DNA of 64,000 bases from Tetraselmis striata (GCA_006384855.1 VCJN01000839.1:62001-126000); one strand, 5' to 3'; shown: positions 46,701 through 58,882, counted from the first letter of the stretch. A program made the numbers and translations. Notes: generated by a model from the letters alone, not told the origin.

Positions 46701-49700
46701 TGTGCTGAGCAGGAGTCGTGCTTCCGCCGTGCAGGGATATTTCCAGTAATGGATTGACAGGCACAATGCCAGCTCAGCTGAGCAACCTTGCAAGGCTCGA
46801 GTTATTGTGAGTTCGCCAGGCTGGCGAGGGCCTTGCTTAGAGTCGATAGGCAATGTGACCTGCCAGGGATCTTCTTACATGCAGTTTGTTATGAATGAAG
46901 TGAGAGGAGAATGGGCATGCAGTTGGCATGTGTCAGCAGGTCCCTGCTGGCTGGGACTTACTGTGCTAAACAGGAATCGTGCTTCCGCCGTGCAGGGATA
47001 TTTCCAGTAATGGATTGACAGGCACGGTGCCAGCTCAGCTTAGCGCCCTTTCAAGTCTATTGGAGATGTGAGTACGCCAGACTCCGCAGCACCCCTTGCT
47101 CTAGCTCATAGACCTGCGGGTCGTCTGTGGGAAGTGGCATGTGTCTTCTCAGGGAGACGCGGGGGGGGGGGGGGGGGGGGGGTCCATTTAGATACACTGC
47201 CGTGCTGGGTTGCTTTCGTGATGTTTGCAAGATAGATCTGCGGACATTGAGCTGAGGCTGTTGCCGTCTGTGCAGATCGTCTGCTTTCAACAAACTGATG
47301 GGCACAGTACCGGCTCAGTTGAGCTCACTGTCAAGCTTAACTTACTTGTAAGTGCGCCAGGTCAAGCACAAGTCCGTGGTGGCAGTTCATGGATGGCGTC
47401 TGTGTGGCTGCATGTGGATTCTCCTGAAGAGGGGGAGATGGACATTGCTGTGCTTGGGGAATGCCCTGCTTGCACGTACAGCATTTGTCATTGTCTCTAG
47501 TGCTGAGGGGGGCTGCGCTGCTGTCCCCCATACAGGTACCTGAATGGCAATCAACTGACTGGCACAGTGCCCGTGCAGCTGAGCACCCTGGCCAAATTGG
47601 AGCTATTGTGAGCCCCAGGCCCCTCGGCAGTGCTTCTCTGCTGCCGGCAGATTGGGGACCTGCAGTTCTTAAAATGCAGTGTGTGGCTTCCTGTGAGAGA
47701 CCAAACCAATACTCAAATCGCCCGGGGAATGTAGCACTGTGCGGTTCTGAAACACATTGATTGCCGCCCTTATCCTGCAGGAGGCTTGATGCAAACAAAC
47801 TGATCGGCGCTGTACCCCAGCAGCTGAGCGTATTGTCAAGCTTGTACAGAGTGTGAGCGCCAATAGCCGGCGTTGCCTTTTGGTGCAACTATCTGTCTCT
47901 GTACTTGATCTGGACTGTAGAGTGCTGAATCGGCGGTGGGTTCTTTCTTGTTTTTGGGAGGAGAGGGAGGTGATGTTGTGTGGCGCTGCCGCTGAACATG
48001 TGCTACTTTGCTGGCAACCTCTTTTGCAGGGATCTTGACAACAACGCACTGACAGGCACAGTGCCGCCGCAGCTGAGCGCACTTTCAGGACTAAAGACCT
48101 TGTGAGTTGGCTAGGCTGGGGAGTGTCTTGCTTGCAGTTGATGGGCAGCGGGACTTGCCAGGGGCATTCACATGGCTTGTTGTGGGTGGAGGGGGAGGAT
48201 AATGGGAGTGCAGTCGGCGTTTGTCAGCAGTACACTGCTGGCCGGTACTACTTTACCGGCAATCATATTGATGAGGGGTACTTGCAGTCCAATATTTGTA
48301 GCGGGGGCCACGTACAAAGCCCCTGCGTGGCCCCATGTGAGTGCTTCCGCGGACATTATTATTGCACACAGAGTTCCGTGGTATTGCATGTCCGCACAGC
48401 TGCCAGACCGGTGCTACCGGGGCTACGCTTATAGTATCTGCAGTATTACTAACCCATGGGGGCCTTATGTGGCTTTGACTTACAGCATATCAGACTGACT
48501 TGTGCTCCTGCCCATGCAGGTATTTGAACAGCAATGAACTGACAGGCACGGTGCCGGCGCAGCTGAGCGCACTTTCAAGACTTGAGTTATTGTGAGTTCG
48601 CCAAACTAGGGAGTGCGTTGCCAAGAGTAGATTGCCAGGGCTCGTGCACGTAGCTTGTTATGGAGTGAGAGGAGAATGGGGGTGCAGTTGGCACATGTCA
48701 GCAGGTCTGCAGGCTTGAACTTACTATGCTAAGCGACCACCGGGTCAGGCTCTAGCCGCAAATGGTTGTGGATGGGTGGTGTGTTGCCAGGGTCACTGCA
48801 GGTGGACTATTCTGAAGAGAGAGACAGGGACCGTGTACTTGGGGAATGCCCTGCTGACTGGTATGGCTTCTGCAAGCGTTTCTAGTGCTGAGAGGGAGCT
48901 GCGCTGCTGTTCTGCATGCAGGTACCTGTATGGCAATCAACTGGAAGGCACATTGCCGGCCCAGCTGAGCGCGCTGTCAAGCTTAACAGACTTGTGAGTA
49001 CGCTAGGCCATGCATTGCGTTTTACGCTGTTGCTAGTCCCCTTGCGTGCCCTTGATGTGCGTCTAGCACAGCTTCGTCCATCAGAACATAGAGACAGACG
49101 ATTAACGGACACTGTTTGGAATATTGACAAACAGTGATGTCAGCAATAACTTCCTGACCCTGGGAGATTTCGTTTCAGAGACACTGCAGCTTGGGACTCA
49201 AAGACCAGTTGTAGACAGGTAGACAGCCAGCCCTACCTGCACTTTACAATCTCAGCGCACTCCATGATGTTAGACATTTAGTAGCCCTGCATGTGAAGTT
49301 GTTACGTCAGCACACCCCATGCCCTCCAGGATCCCAATCTCCACTCCCGCCTTATCCTTGTCTTCTTGACACATCGGTCACTTTCTCTTTCTTGCAAAAT
49401 CGGGATTGTCATCCAAGTGCATTGCTCTACACGCAGGGATACCTCCTCCAATGATAACTCCAACGCAGTGCCACCTCCGCCTCCGCCTCCATCTCTGACC
49501 AAGAGAGATGCCGTTCCCCCGCCCGTGGGAATTCCGCCTCCACGCGCGGAGCTCATGGACACACCATCTCCACCTACAGCTGATGAGCTGTTTGGACTGC
49601 CTACTGCGGCAGTCATTGGCGGAATTGGCGCAGCTGTGGCACTGGCGGTGGCCGGCATCGTCATTGCCATCTACAGGTGCTACAAGAGATCGACCAAGCG

Positions 49701-51270
49701 CATGGCCTCAGCAGGAAACTACGAACAAGACCGGTACCCCTACATGGAGTACCCCGCCACTACGCGCTCTGCCGCCCCTCGCAACACACATTCCCTTTTC
49801 ATGGACCTATCTTCACCTGCGAAGAATCCCTACTCCTCTTCCCCGCCTTTCCTGGCATTTACAGGGCACGATGGGCCGTATTCACCATCCATTGCTGCTG
49901 TGGGGTCTACGTCGTCACCGGTCACCAACGGGGAAAAATCCCTTTGGCCAGACACCACTGCTGCTCTGGAAGCTCAGCTGCCAGACCGGAATGTGCCGCT
50001 GGACCCCGAGCACATCGGACACGAAGTCTACAACCTCCACGTGACGCTCCCCGACGACCTCAGTAAGCCTCCAATGCGACTTGTCCACATCTATCCAGTG
50101 GTCAACCACTGGCAGACTCTCCCAGTCTACGAGACAATGCCAGAACGTGACTACATCGAGGTTCCATACTGCGAGGCAAGCAACACCTACTGGGACGTCA
50201 CCTGCATGCTGAGCTGGCGGTGGGCCAACGGCAAGTCGCCTGACATCGATGAAGCAGCCTCGCCCATGTCGGAACAGCAGTTCTCAGAGCTGCAGCGCAA
50301 GCTGAAGCTAGCTGCGGACGCCGGCATAAAGTATGTGTGGATTGACTGGTGCTGCGTGCCCCAGTATGATGGCAACCCCATGGTGGAGATCCACCGAAGC
50401 CGGCTGTACTATGCACGCGCCCGCGCCCTGATTGTGCTGCCCGGGTTCCGCGCGCTGTCGGAGACCCCTATGATGGTGATCCTGCTGACCCACGCCCAGC
50501 TGATGCTGGCAAAAAGCACCAGCGAGGACGCCGCCAGCGATCGGCTGATTGCCCAGGCGTTGAAGCGCATCATTGATGCCAAGGCGTGTGCGAGCCGGGA
50601 GTACTTTGGTGCGGGCCCATCACAGCGTTGCCAGTGAGGAAGGCTTTGCGGAGAGCAGTGGCAGTTTGATTCATAATGAGCCGCGATGCTGATGCTCCAT
50701 GCTTGTGCTACCCTTGTCCTTGGCATGGCAGGGCGCGTGTGGACGCTGGCGGAGCGCATGGCGCGGCATGCCAGGAAGGAAAAGCTGTGCGAGTGGCTGT
50801 CGCTGGACCTGTGGTTGGGGATGGTGGTGGACGCAATGCTTGGAGGCAAGAATGACGCAGCAGCAGCCATCTACTGGCAGAAGCTGTTTCCGAGTGAAGT
50901 GTTGGAGCAGCTGTCGAGCGTGGAGCAAGAGATCAACCTGGCGTTGGAGGCGTCCCATGCCAGCAAGAACCTATACAAGGCGGTGGCGGAGCTGTGCCGC
51001 AGCGGTTACCAGGTGTGGGCGAGCATGGCGCTCCAAGAGGAGGCAACCACGGAGTGGCTGCAGACTTACTTGCTGGAGGAGGCGGGCCAGGTGTACGGGG
51101 CGTTCAACAAGAACGACATTGTGTGGAGTATCTACTGCTTCTTCTGCTATGAGCAGGACGTCACAGCAAGCAAGGCCCTGGGCAACCTGTGCAGGATTGC
51201 GAATGTGAACATCGCGGACTCGAGGATGTACAAGTCCATCGTGGCTGCCCAAAAGGAGCTAGAGAACTGA
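43767..51270 (+). CDS. LRR receptor with transmembrane helix and HET-like intracellular domain (gene 2)
   Basis: Paralogue of gene 1. Exons: 43767-43908, 44076-44208, fourteen 72-nt LRR exons (starts 44473, 44733, 44979, 45254, 46216, 46474, 46735, 46996, 47276, 47536, 47781, 48030, 48520 and 48922), 49135-49218, 49437-50608 and 50732-51270. Together they give 3078 nt, an unbroken 1025-residue frame. Signal peptide LLSTAVLFVAAAMLLASVEG; LRRNT cap TEPCLGWQGVTC; 14 LRRs with consensus LxLxxNxLTGTVPxQLSxLxxL; cap DVSNNFLTLGD; Pro-rich stalk (PPPPPPPSLTK); TM helix near 511-535 (same IGAAVALAVAG core); HET-like domain with LSWRW near 715, KYVWIDWCCVPQ near 757 and REYFGRVWTLAE near 845. From about LDPEHIGHEV onward it is almost identical to gene 1, with only a handful of substitutions. 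The last intron is also 123 bp. The ectodomain differs strongly in repeat number and sequence. A surface-recognition role is inferred. Confidence 0.88.
45169..45193. repeat. Poly-G tract, 25 bases, preceded by (AT)n and T run
   Basis: Intronic in gene 2 (intron 45051-45253). The preceding bases are an alternating AT run and a T run. Confidence 0.95.
45500..45955. other. Extra sequence in an LRR intron of gene 2 (possible insertion)
   Basis: Intron 45326-46215 (890 bp) is a duplicate of intron 48102-48519 (418 bp), sharing gacattattattg and agcatatcagactgact blocks. The longer one has about 450 bp of unrelated, AT-richer DNA around these positions. No ends or target duplication could be defined. 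Confidence 0.45.
46285..47067 (+). repeat. Three tandem 261-bp LRR exon-plus-intron units
   Basis: Units 46285-46545, 46546-46806 and 46807-47067 are nearly identical, including the intron (gtgagttcgccaggctggcg) and the exon (ggatatttccagtaatggat). Exon starts 46474, 46735 and 46996 are exactly 261 bp apart. The third exon has diverged in its second half. This is a recent amplification of one repeat module. Confidence 0.95.
47161..47182. repeat. Poly-G tract, 22 bases
   Basis: Intronic in gene 2. It occupies the same relative position as the G tracts in the gene 1 introns 31164, 31832 and 32311. Confidence 0.95.
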
Positions 51271-51939
51271 GGAGTTTGTTGATGTGAGTGACCTGTGGGT
51301 CGGAAAGTAGGAACACATTATAGTACTCCACAGCCGTGCGAAACTCCAACACAGAATGGGGTTAGACACTGTCAAGACATCCCATCGATTAACAATTTTG
51401 GGCCCTTGCTGTGATTTTGTGATTGATGTTTGATATTTACTTGCGATGGCCATCACATCATCAGCTTTTTGCATCTTGAACACAATATATTTCCAAAGTG
51501 TGTTGCGGCTGCACAAGATTTCCTCCGCACGATCATATTATGCACTCTACGCAATATCTGCTTGCAACAATGACGCACAAAATTGCCTGCCTTGCACGAA
51601 GTCAAGTGTTTGAAATATTGGGTAAGGCCATGTCCTGATTTTGCAGAATAACGGTGTAATATCTGGACAATGGCATGATAACGTCTTCCATATCATCATG
51701 CCATCATGGAACAGCATGGGTGTGCTGAGACCCTCCCCCTGATGCCGGCAATGTCCACCAGCGCAATAGACTGTAAATATGTGGAATGGGATGCATCAGC
51801 ATGCTGCTCTCAGTGATTGCATTGCTCCGCTGTTGTCATTTGAATATTGCCTTTTGAATACATGTGGCAGCGGCGCTGAGTCTATGTGTCACGTGGGCGC
51901 CCATGGTTGCTATAAAAGAAATGCGGTATATAATATGGG
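51271..51939. other. 3' flank of gene 2, no gene seen
   Basis: AT-richer DNA. A possible TGTAA signal occurs near 51654 and another near 51772. The immediate 3' flank (gaactgaggagtttgttg) resembles gene 1 (gaactgacgggtttgttg) before diverging. Confidence 0.45.
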
Positions 51940-54620
51940 CGTGGGCGGGGGCATGGGAATGGAATTGGGCATAAGACGCGACACGGGCAGCGGTAACGGC
52001 ATCAACTATGTCAGGAGCGGCGACATGGGCATAGGAATGAGCGGGACCATGGGCTGGATCAGCAATAGTATCATGGGCACGGGCCTTGCCATGGAATTTG
52101 CAGCATCATGGATGGCATGGGCAGTTTTCTTGACAATGGACACTGGCAGTCACAAGCGCATGGGTATGTAAATAGCACCGCATAGGTAGCGGGGGGTAGG
52201 CATGGGTAGTGAAAGTGTCATGGGCATGACTGCATGGGCATGGATGTGGGTGCAGGCAACGGCGGCGGGCTGCAATCCCATGAACAACAATGTGAGCAGC
52301 AACACGATCTGATCCAGAACCTGTTGTATAGCGAAAACGTAGGCATCAGTATCAGCTTATTCGGCATATGAAGTGCCTTGAAATGGATAGCAGCTTGAGC
52401 AGCAGAATGTGCTGCAGCATCTTCATGGGCTTCAATATTGTTCATGCGCATGCGCACTAGCATATACAACAGCATGATCACGGCATGGCATCATGAGGGA
52501 TCGTGCTTCGAGAAGTGCCGATCAAGAGCATACACACATGTACATGGGCACGGGAATCGATGGCGGCAGCGGCACAAACATGAACACCATCTCCACATGG
52601 TCATTGGCAGACCTAGACTCAGATGCATTAATAGCACCATTAACACCAGGGCGCGATTATCACTATCAGCAGTCACAACGGGTGTCGGTTCTCGTTCAAA
52701 GGCTTGGCTATGGCAACGGAATGAACATCACTACAGACAGAGCAGCTGGCAGTGACAGATGGTCATGCACGAGGGAGGATATAAAACTACAGCAACAAGG
52801 ATATAAGCATGAGCCCAAGCGCAGGCCTTGGAACTGGCATTGATAGCGACAGCGGCACAAAGACAGGGACAAGCACGACGGTGTCATGGGCATACAAGCA
52901 CGAGAATTGGTATTTGTATCGGCAGCAACAACAGTTGTGTAGGCATCAACAAGTTGTAACGGTGGGCTAATCTCAATCAAGGGCATCAAAGTGCGGTAGC
53001 ATGAGAAACCAGATATCATGGAAATCATTGTGCACACAAGAGCATGGGCATATGCATCACCAATCAGCATTCCTATCGTTGGCACTAGTTGCGGCGGTAT
53101 GGACGTGGACATTTCGAGAGGAGCATCCCGGACATGTCACAAAGGCAGCAGCAAATGGTTACTTGAATATACCTAGGAGGTGCCATCAACATGGGCAGCG
53201 GCATATCAGCAGCGGGAACGAAAGCGACATGAATGTGAGCGATTGTCAACAGTAAGCAGATTTGGCAGCGTCAGCAAGAAGACAAGTGATGCCAACACCG
53301 GCAGCTATGGCAACATCGCATGCTTATCGGGCGGCTAACTCGCTGGGGCATGTCATGAGCACTTCCAACAAAAGGCATTGTAACCATAGGCAGCGGCGAT
53401 ATAGGCGTCAGCATGAGCAGCGTGTAGCAACATGGGCAATGTGTGTGGGGGGACAATTGTGCCTCAGCTATAGGAACATGAACATAAGTATGAGTATGGG
53501 CATGAGCATGTGCCGTGGTAACTACGAACATGAGCTCCCGCCTTGGCATGTACCCGAGCATAGACATGGTTCCGATATTATGGCCGTGAGTATCATTGCG
53601 ACAGCATCATCAGCCACAACGTTCAACGTTCAATTGCGGTGGGCTGACATGATCATCGGCATGAGCACGGCCTTAGACAACGGCAACCTTGTGGGCGACA
53701 GTGTGCGCTTAAACAGCTGCATGGGCATTGAATTGTTCATGTGCGCATGCAGCAGCATCGGCCCAGGAGCGGAAGTGGATGTACGCACAGGTGGGAGAGT
53801 CGATCGAATGGATATGGGCAGGCGCGGGGCAAGGGCCAGGGGTATGTGTATCACCAACGCCAGTGCAACCAATGCAACGCCTGCATCACCGGCAGCAGCA
53901 ACATGTGGGCCATGGGTATGGACGGAATTCCTGGCGCTAATGTACCTATTTCTAGTAGAATTCGTTGGCATGGGCATGTGTATGTGCTAAGCAGGTGCAG
54001 GGGTATCAAGTGCGGCATCAGCATGGTACTCAATAGCAAATGTAGGGACATGTGCGGCTTCGGGGTCGTCATGGATATAAGCAGCAGCACTAGACAGTTG
54101 GACACATGACCTATATGCGCATGAACATTGCTTCGGCGACTGACAGCAGCAGCAGCAGGATTACATTATGGGGAGCATCTAAAATGGATGTTAGGCATTG
54201 TCATTGTCTTGGGCATTGTCCTGTCATTGTGTTAGGCATTGTCATTCAGGGCATTTAAGCATGGGCGATGGCATTGGCATTGGCATTTGCGTAATAAAAA
54301 CAGACATCAGTTCAAGAAACTGCGATAATACTTGCCCTGGGATTATACTCGCCCATGTGACTAAACATGAAAGCAGATATGTCGGGCATAGCACCGTTTG
54401 TGCCTATGTGACCGTGAGCAGGAGCATGGAATGGACGTGAACATGGGGTTAGGCACAGTGGGCATCCGCAATGGACGAATGGACACGGGCAGCATCGATT
54501 GCACTGACAGGAGATTGAGCAGGAGCAGGACCATGGAAATGAACATGGATGCACTGTAGCCTTGGATGCGTCGATGGTGAGGTGGCTTGAAGTGGCATGC
54601 GGCAATCGGACCACGGACCC
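51940..54620 (+). repeat. Degenerate GGGCAT-type repeat domain
   Basis: Many scattered catgggcat, ggcatgggc, catgagcatg and gcagcggc units occur across 2.7 kb, too mutated to align in register. Open frames such as 53262-53990 are Met/Ser/His-rich and reflect this composition. It lies directly downstream of gene 2, as the intact array lies downstream of gene 1. Confidence 0.6.
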
Positions 54621-56291
54621 AGGCACCTGATGTGTGGTTATCTATCTTCCAAGACCACAATTAGTCCACGGGCTGCTTTTGTTACCTCCATGACAAGCAA
54701 AATGACCATGCGCAACCAGCCAGATTATCTCTGGCGATCACCGCGATATGCGTCAGCTAGTGCTCACGCTAACTAAAATAGGCGCAAGGATGGCACCCGG
54801 GGCTTAATCCGCCCATACATTACAAAAACGCACAAGGTCTAGCATGCTAGCTTTGCCCCCACGACCAAGACGTGTTCCCCGCCATTCGGCATTGCGGCGA
54901 AGCCACTGCACCCAGTACATGTGTTCATGGCTTTAGGTTGCAGATCAAAGACAGTGGGCAGAATGCGCGACGACAAGCTCGGGAGCAGCTTGGGGACCCG
55001 ACTTTGGTCAAGAAGCCGACAGTGCTCCTCCTTGCACCGGTACTCCTCCAGCGCAGAGTGCAGATCTTGCCATTGCTGCAGTACATCCGCTGCATGCGCC
55101 CCCCCCCCCCCCCCCCACCCAAATAAAGCTTTGTGTCCCCGAATAGGTATGTGGCACCCGGCGATGCCTTTCCTCCAGCTGTGCTAATGTGCGTACGTAT
55201 CGTGCCAGTCCGCCTTATACGGATCCCACGCCCAGCCCCGTGGGCCCAGCAGCGTCATCCGCTTACTGTCCATCCAGCCATAATTGTTCTACTTCCGCTG
55301 TGTGATGACACCCCGCCCCAGCGCAAGGCTGTCTGCATTTGTCCGTGGCACCTGGCAGTGCCGCCCTTGCTGCCTGAAGGCCACCAGTTTCGTGTACCTC
55401 GCCATGCCAGTTGTGGCTTTCATTGCTGACCGTAGTGGAGGAGTTAGAGGCAAGTAGGGGAAGGGGGGGGGGGGGGGGGGGGGAGGAGGGGGTCACCGCA
55501 TTTTGTGGAGTGTCATGGCCATTGCATTCCCCGGCGGCGAACAAAAATCATATATCATCATCGATATCGAACGTCGGCGTATCGTCATCGCAGCAGTTGC
55601 TTCGCCTGCCATAATACCATGAGCTGCCCTGGCGCTTATACCTTCTAATTTACGCAGCTGCACACCGATACCAATATTGGAGCAGAACAATTGCTTCCAA
55701 CGAATAGTTGCCGTTGCTCCATCACCACGATATCCACCGCAACACAAAAAATACACCACCTGCACAACGGAACAGTGCTACACCGGTGCAGCAGCGGCTC
55801 AGCACTGTCAATCAGAGAGGGAGGCATGGACCGCCCGTGCGGGGTGCTCTTCAATGTAGAGCTCCACTGGTGCACTTGAACCTTGAAGGTGACTAACGTT
55901 AACAGTATGACTGTACTTACACATTTCGGCTGCCCCCAAGAGCAATGTATTCTGCTTCGCTGAGGATGCCATGCACATCTGCTGCAGTCGTTCATAGTTC
56001 GTCTGGCTTCCAGCCCACAACATGCAGTCTTCTGTGAGCTACAAGCCCCCCCCCCCCCCCCCCCCCCCCCCCTTACTCCAGAAGGCACTGCCACCTATAG
56101 CGGTAGATCATATATGGTACACGTGACAATTATGACCATTGCTACTGTTGACTAATATGGGGCCAACCACTACATATAGGCAATCCATCTTGCCACTTCC
56201 CCCTATCCTCTAATCCGTACCTATCCTGCTGGTTGCGCTGAGCATAATCCAACACAGTGCATCGTATCGTGCGGATGCGCACCGGCCAGCC
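54621..56291. other. No recognisable gene
   Basis: Holds homopolymer tracts at 55099-55116 (C), 55463-55483 (G) and 56046-56072 (C, 27 bases). Open frames on both strands are short and without domains. Confidence 0.5.
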
Positions 56292-56296
56292 TTACA
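56292..56296 (-). terminator. TGTAA polyadenylation signal of the GT61 gene
   Basis: ttaca on the plus strand (TGTAA on the gene strand), 44 bases downstream of the stop codon. Confidence 0.6.
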
Positions 56297-56339
56297 CCCA
56301 TGCCGTCATTCTCTGCCACCGCCCCCACTGAGCTTGCCC

Positions 56340-58510
56340 TCACCGCGGCCGCCGCAGCTGATAGCCCTCGGGTACGTGAATCGCCATGGCGCTGGATGCC
56401 TGCTGCGCCCGGCTGTGGCGGCGTCGCTTCAACCCTGCGCGCGCGCCCTCGCGCTGCCCTCCCCGCTGCGCCACCTCCGGGCCCGACCGCAGCACCCCCG
56501 CATAGCCCAGCGCGGCCAGCACTTCCTCCGTACGCACCCGCATCGCCTGCCGCCTGTCAAAGTCGAAGCTGGACGGCTCCACCATCCAGTACGTCAGCCG
56601 GCAGGCGCGCGCCAGGTACAGGTAGCACGGCCGCAGGTTGGCCGCAGGGTTGGCGCGCCACATGGTGCGCATTGGGATAAACTCCACCACGTGTCCCCCG
56701 GGTGGCATGAACGCCAGGTTGCCAAACGCGCCGCCGTGCGGCCCAAACACCACGCGCGCCTCACGGAACGCGGCGACATCTGCCGCCAGGCCGCCCGCTT
56801 GGCTGTGCTGGAACACCTTGAGTTTGTAGCCGGGCCTCAGCGCAGCGCGCACCGCGGCCAGAAGCGCCTCCTCCCCCTTCACGGAGCGGCTGGCCCCAGC
56901 GGGGCGTGGCAAGTACAGGACAGTGGTGCATGGCGGAAGAGAGGCGGCAACTGTACCGCGGGCTGGTGGCGAGCTCGCCCCTGGCAGTCTTGGCAGCAGG
57001 GGATGGTCCTGCACAGACGGCAGGCGTGGCATCCGCAAACATGTGCAAGCAGTCAGCAGCCTTCATCACCCCCACCGCTCCCCTTTGGACCAGCATTGCG
57101 GCGGAATGCTTTGTGACTTGCTGGATGAAACGCTGCATATATAGGCATATATAGGCAAGGGGAGGAACCGGCATCTCACCGGGAACAGGGAGCCCCGCAC
57201 GTCATCAGCCGCCCCGTAGGCGGACATACCGATGCTGCCTGGGGTGTGGGAGTGGAAGAAGGGCAGCAGCACCGTGTCAGCTGTGTACACCGTGCCGGGG
57301 CGCGCCACCAGCGTGTTACCCACACCCAGCAGCTCGAGCAGCTTGGTGGCGCCGGTACTGTGCAGCACCTGCGGAGGGTTAGGGTGGCAGTGGTGTTGGC
57401 ATGGCAGAGAAGCGCTGTAAGAGTGCAGAGGTGACAACAGGCGCGGCAGGTGTGACAGCAGGGCCAGCAAATCGTCCTGTCGGATGAGCGGTTGGCACCT
57501 CAATGGGTGTGTGAGGGTATGTAAATACTAAGCCACTCAAGCCTATTGGGATGTTACTGGCAGCAAGGGGCACTTGCCTTCACACCTGGGTAGTGCTGCC
57601 GCAGGTAGGGCAGCACCATGCTCAGCTTTGGCAGCATGTCCAGCATTGAGTGCTGAAAGCCGGTGCCGTAGGGGATGCACAGGGATAGCAGCGCGCCGTG
57701 CGTGTGGCTGAGGGACAGCTGCGGCGGCCGCGCCAGCGGCGGCAGTTTGTGGTACCACTTCTCCAGACGCAGGGCCGTCGAGGCATTGAACACGGTGCCG
57801 CCGCCGTCCGCGCAGTCAAACACGCCGCCGCGCTCCATGCGCAGCAGGCCCCCTGCCAACGGCCGCGGCAGTGGGGGAAAGTCCGCCGACGGTGTTGGCT
57901 GCCCTGTGGACGGATCGAGTGGCGGCGGCACCCAAAGCTTGCCATCGCTCGCCGGCTCCTGCGCCACGCCATACCATGCTGCTGCGGCTGAGCCAGAAGG
58001 ATCGTCCACCACGCACACTGGCGGCGGCCTGGGTGAAGGAAAGGGCGGTAGCATGGCCATCACGCAGCAACCAGGTGAGACGGCACGAGGCAGTAGTGCC
58101 TTTCTCTAAGAAGCGTGAGGTATACACACTCTCACTCGCATACACACGCGCGCTTGCACGCAAAATTGTGCTCACACGTGTACCCGACAACAGGGTGTGC
58201 AACCTCGGCACGTGCGCTGCAGGAGCACGCCGCCACGCCCGCACCTGGTGCCCACCGGAAGCGGCTCCGCGGTGGGCCAGTATCCAATGAAGGGCGCCCC
58301 TAGCGTCTGCGCACACCGCTGACCCCCGCCTGCGCGGCCCACGCCGTTGGAGCGCCCAGCCGCAGCCGCCCTCGCGAAGGCTATCTCCCCTGAACTCGGC
58401 CGCAGCTCGACGGCGCCATTGCTGCCTGTGGCGGCTACGACTGCCCCCAGCAGCACCAGAAGCCCGAGCAGCGGCGGCGGCGGCGTTGGCGAGGCGAGCC
58501 GCGCCGGCAT
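56340..58510 (-). CDS. GT61-family (DUF563) glycosyltransferase
   Basis: Four exons with matching phases: 58510-58245, 58028-57578, 57368-57180 and 57008-56340, 1575 nt in all, 524 residues. Residues about 13-28 form a short hydrophobic segment (PLLGLLVLLGAVVAA) after a short basic N-terminus, as in type II Golgi glycosyltransferases. The middle carries FQHSMLDMLPKLSMVLPYL and VARPGTVYTADTVLLPF. The C-terminal exon has the family hallmark VVFGPHGGAFGNLAFMPPG near 385-403, followed by VVEFIP. GT61 enzymes transfer pentose or GlcNAc residues to N-glycans, EGF domains or cell-wall glycans in the ER or Golgi. The exact sugar cannot be read from sequence. The second intron (57577-57369) has a GC donor (AAG|GCAAGT). 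A start upstream of 58510 is possible but not needed. Confidence 0.87.
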
Positions 58511-58802
58511 AACAGCTCGATTTGACTAAGAGGGGCTCCGCCTCTTCTGCTGGGGTGTGTAGCCTGATGGCGAACGGTAGGTACTGCCGTTGCGCTATAC
58601 GTTGGTCGCCGAGCAGTGCAGCATATTTGACTGGCACTGCCGGGACTCGGGAAACTTCCTCCGTTGCAACCGGTTGCCGCTGGTTGATGCTGTGCTGATT
58701 GGTCTTCAGCGGGAGGGCCGACCGAGCATGAGAGCAGCGAGATGCCGACGCGCGGGCGCAACCTCTCTGACAACAGAAACGCCGACCGCAGCGATATGGC
58801 GA

Positions 58803-58882
58803 CTAAATAATTATATATCACTTTATAAATATTTATAATACTACATTTAACTTCATATGTTTAACTATATATATTATCAAGC
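58803..58882. promoter_or_regulatory. AT-rich island upstream of the GT61 gene
   Basis: About 80 bp almost entirely of A and T (attatatatcac, ttataaatatttataat, actatatatattatc) in GC-rich surroundings, 290-370 bp upstream of the GT61 start codon. It could be a promoter element or simply a low-complexity tract. Confidence 0.35.

Noticed and set aside
53262-53990. 242-codon open frame downstream of gene 2
   Set aside because: Met/Ser/His-rich text derived from degenerate GGGCAT repeats. No domain or splice structure was found.
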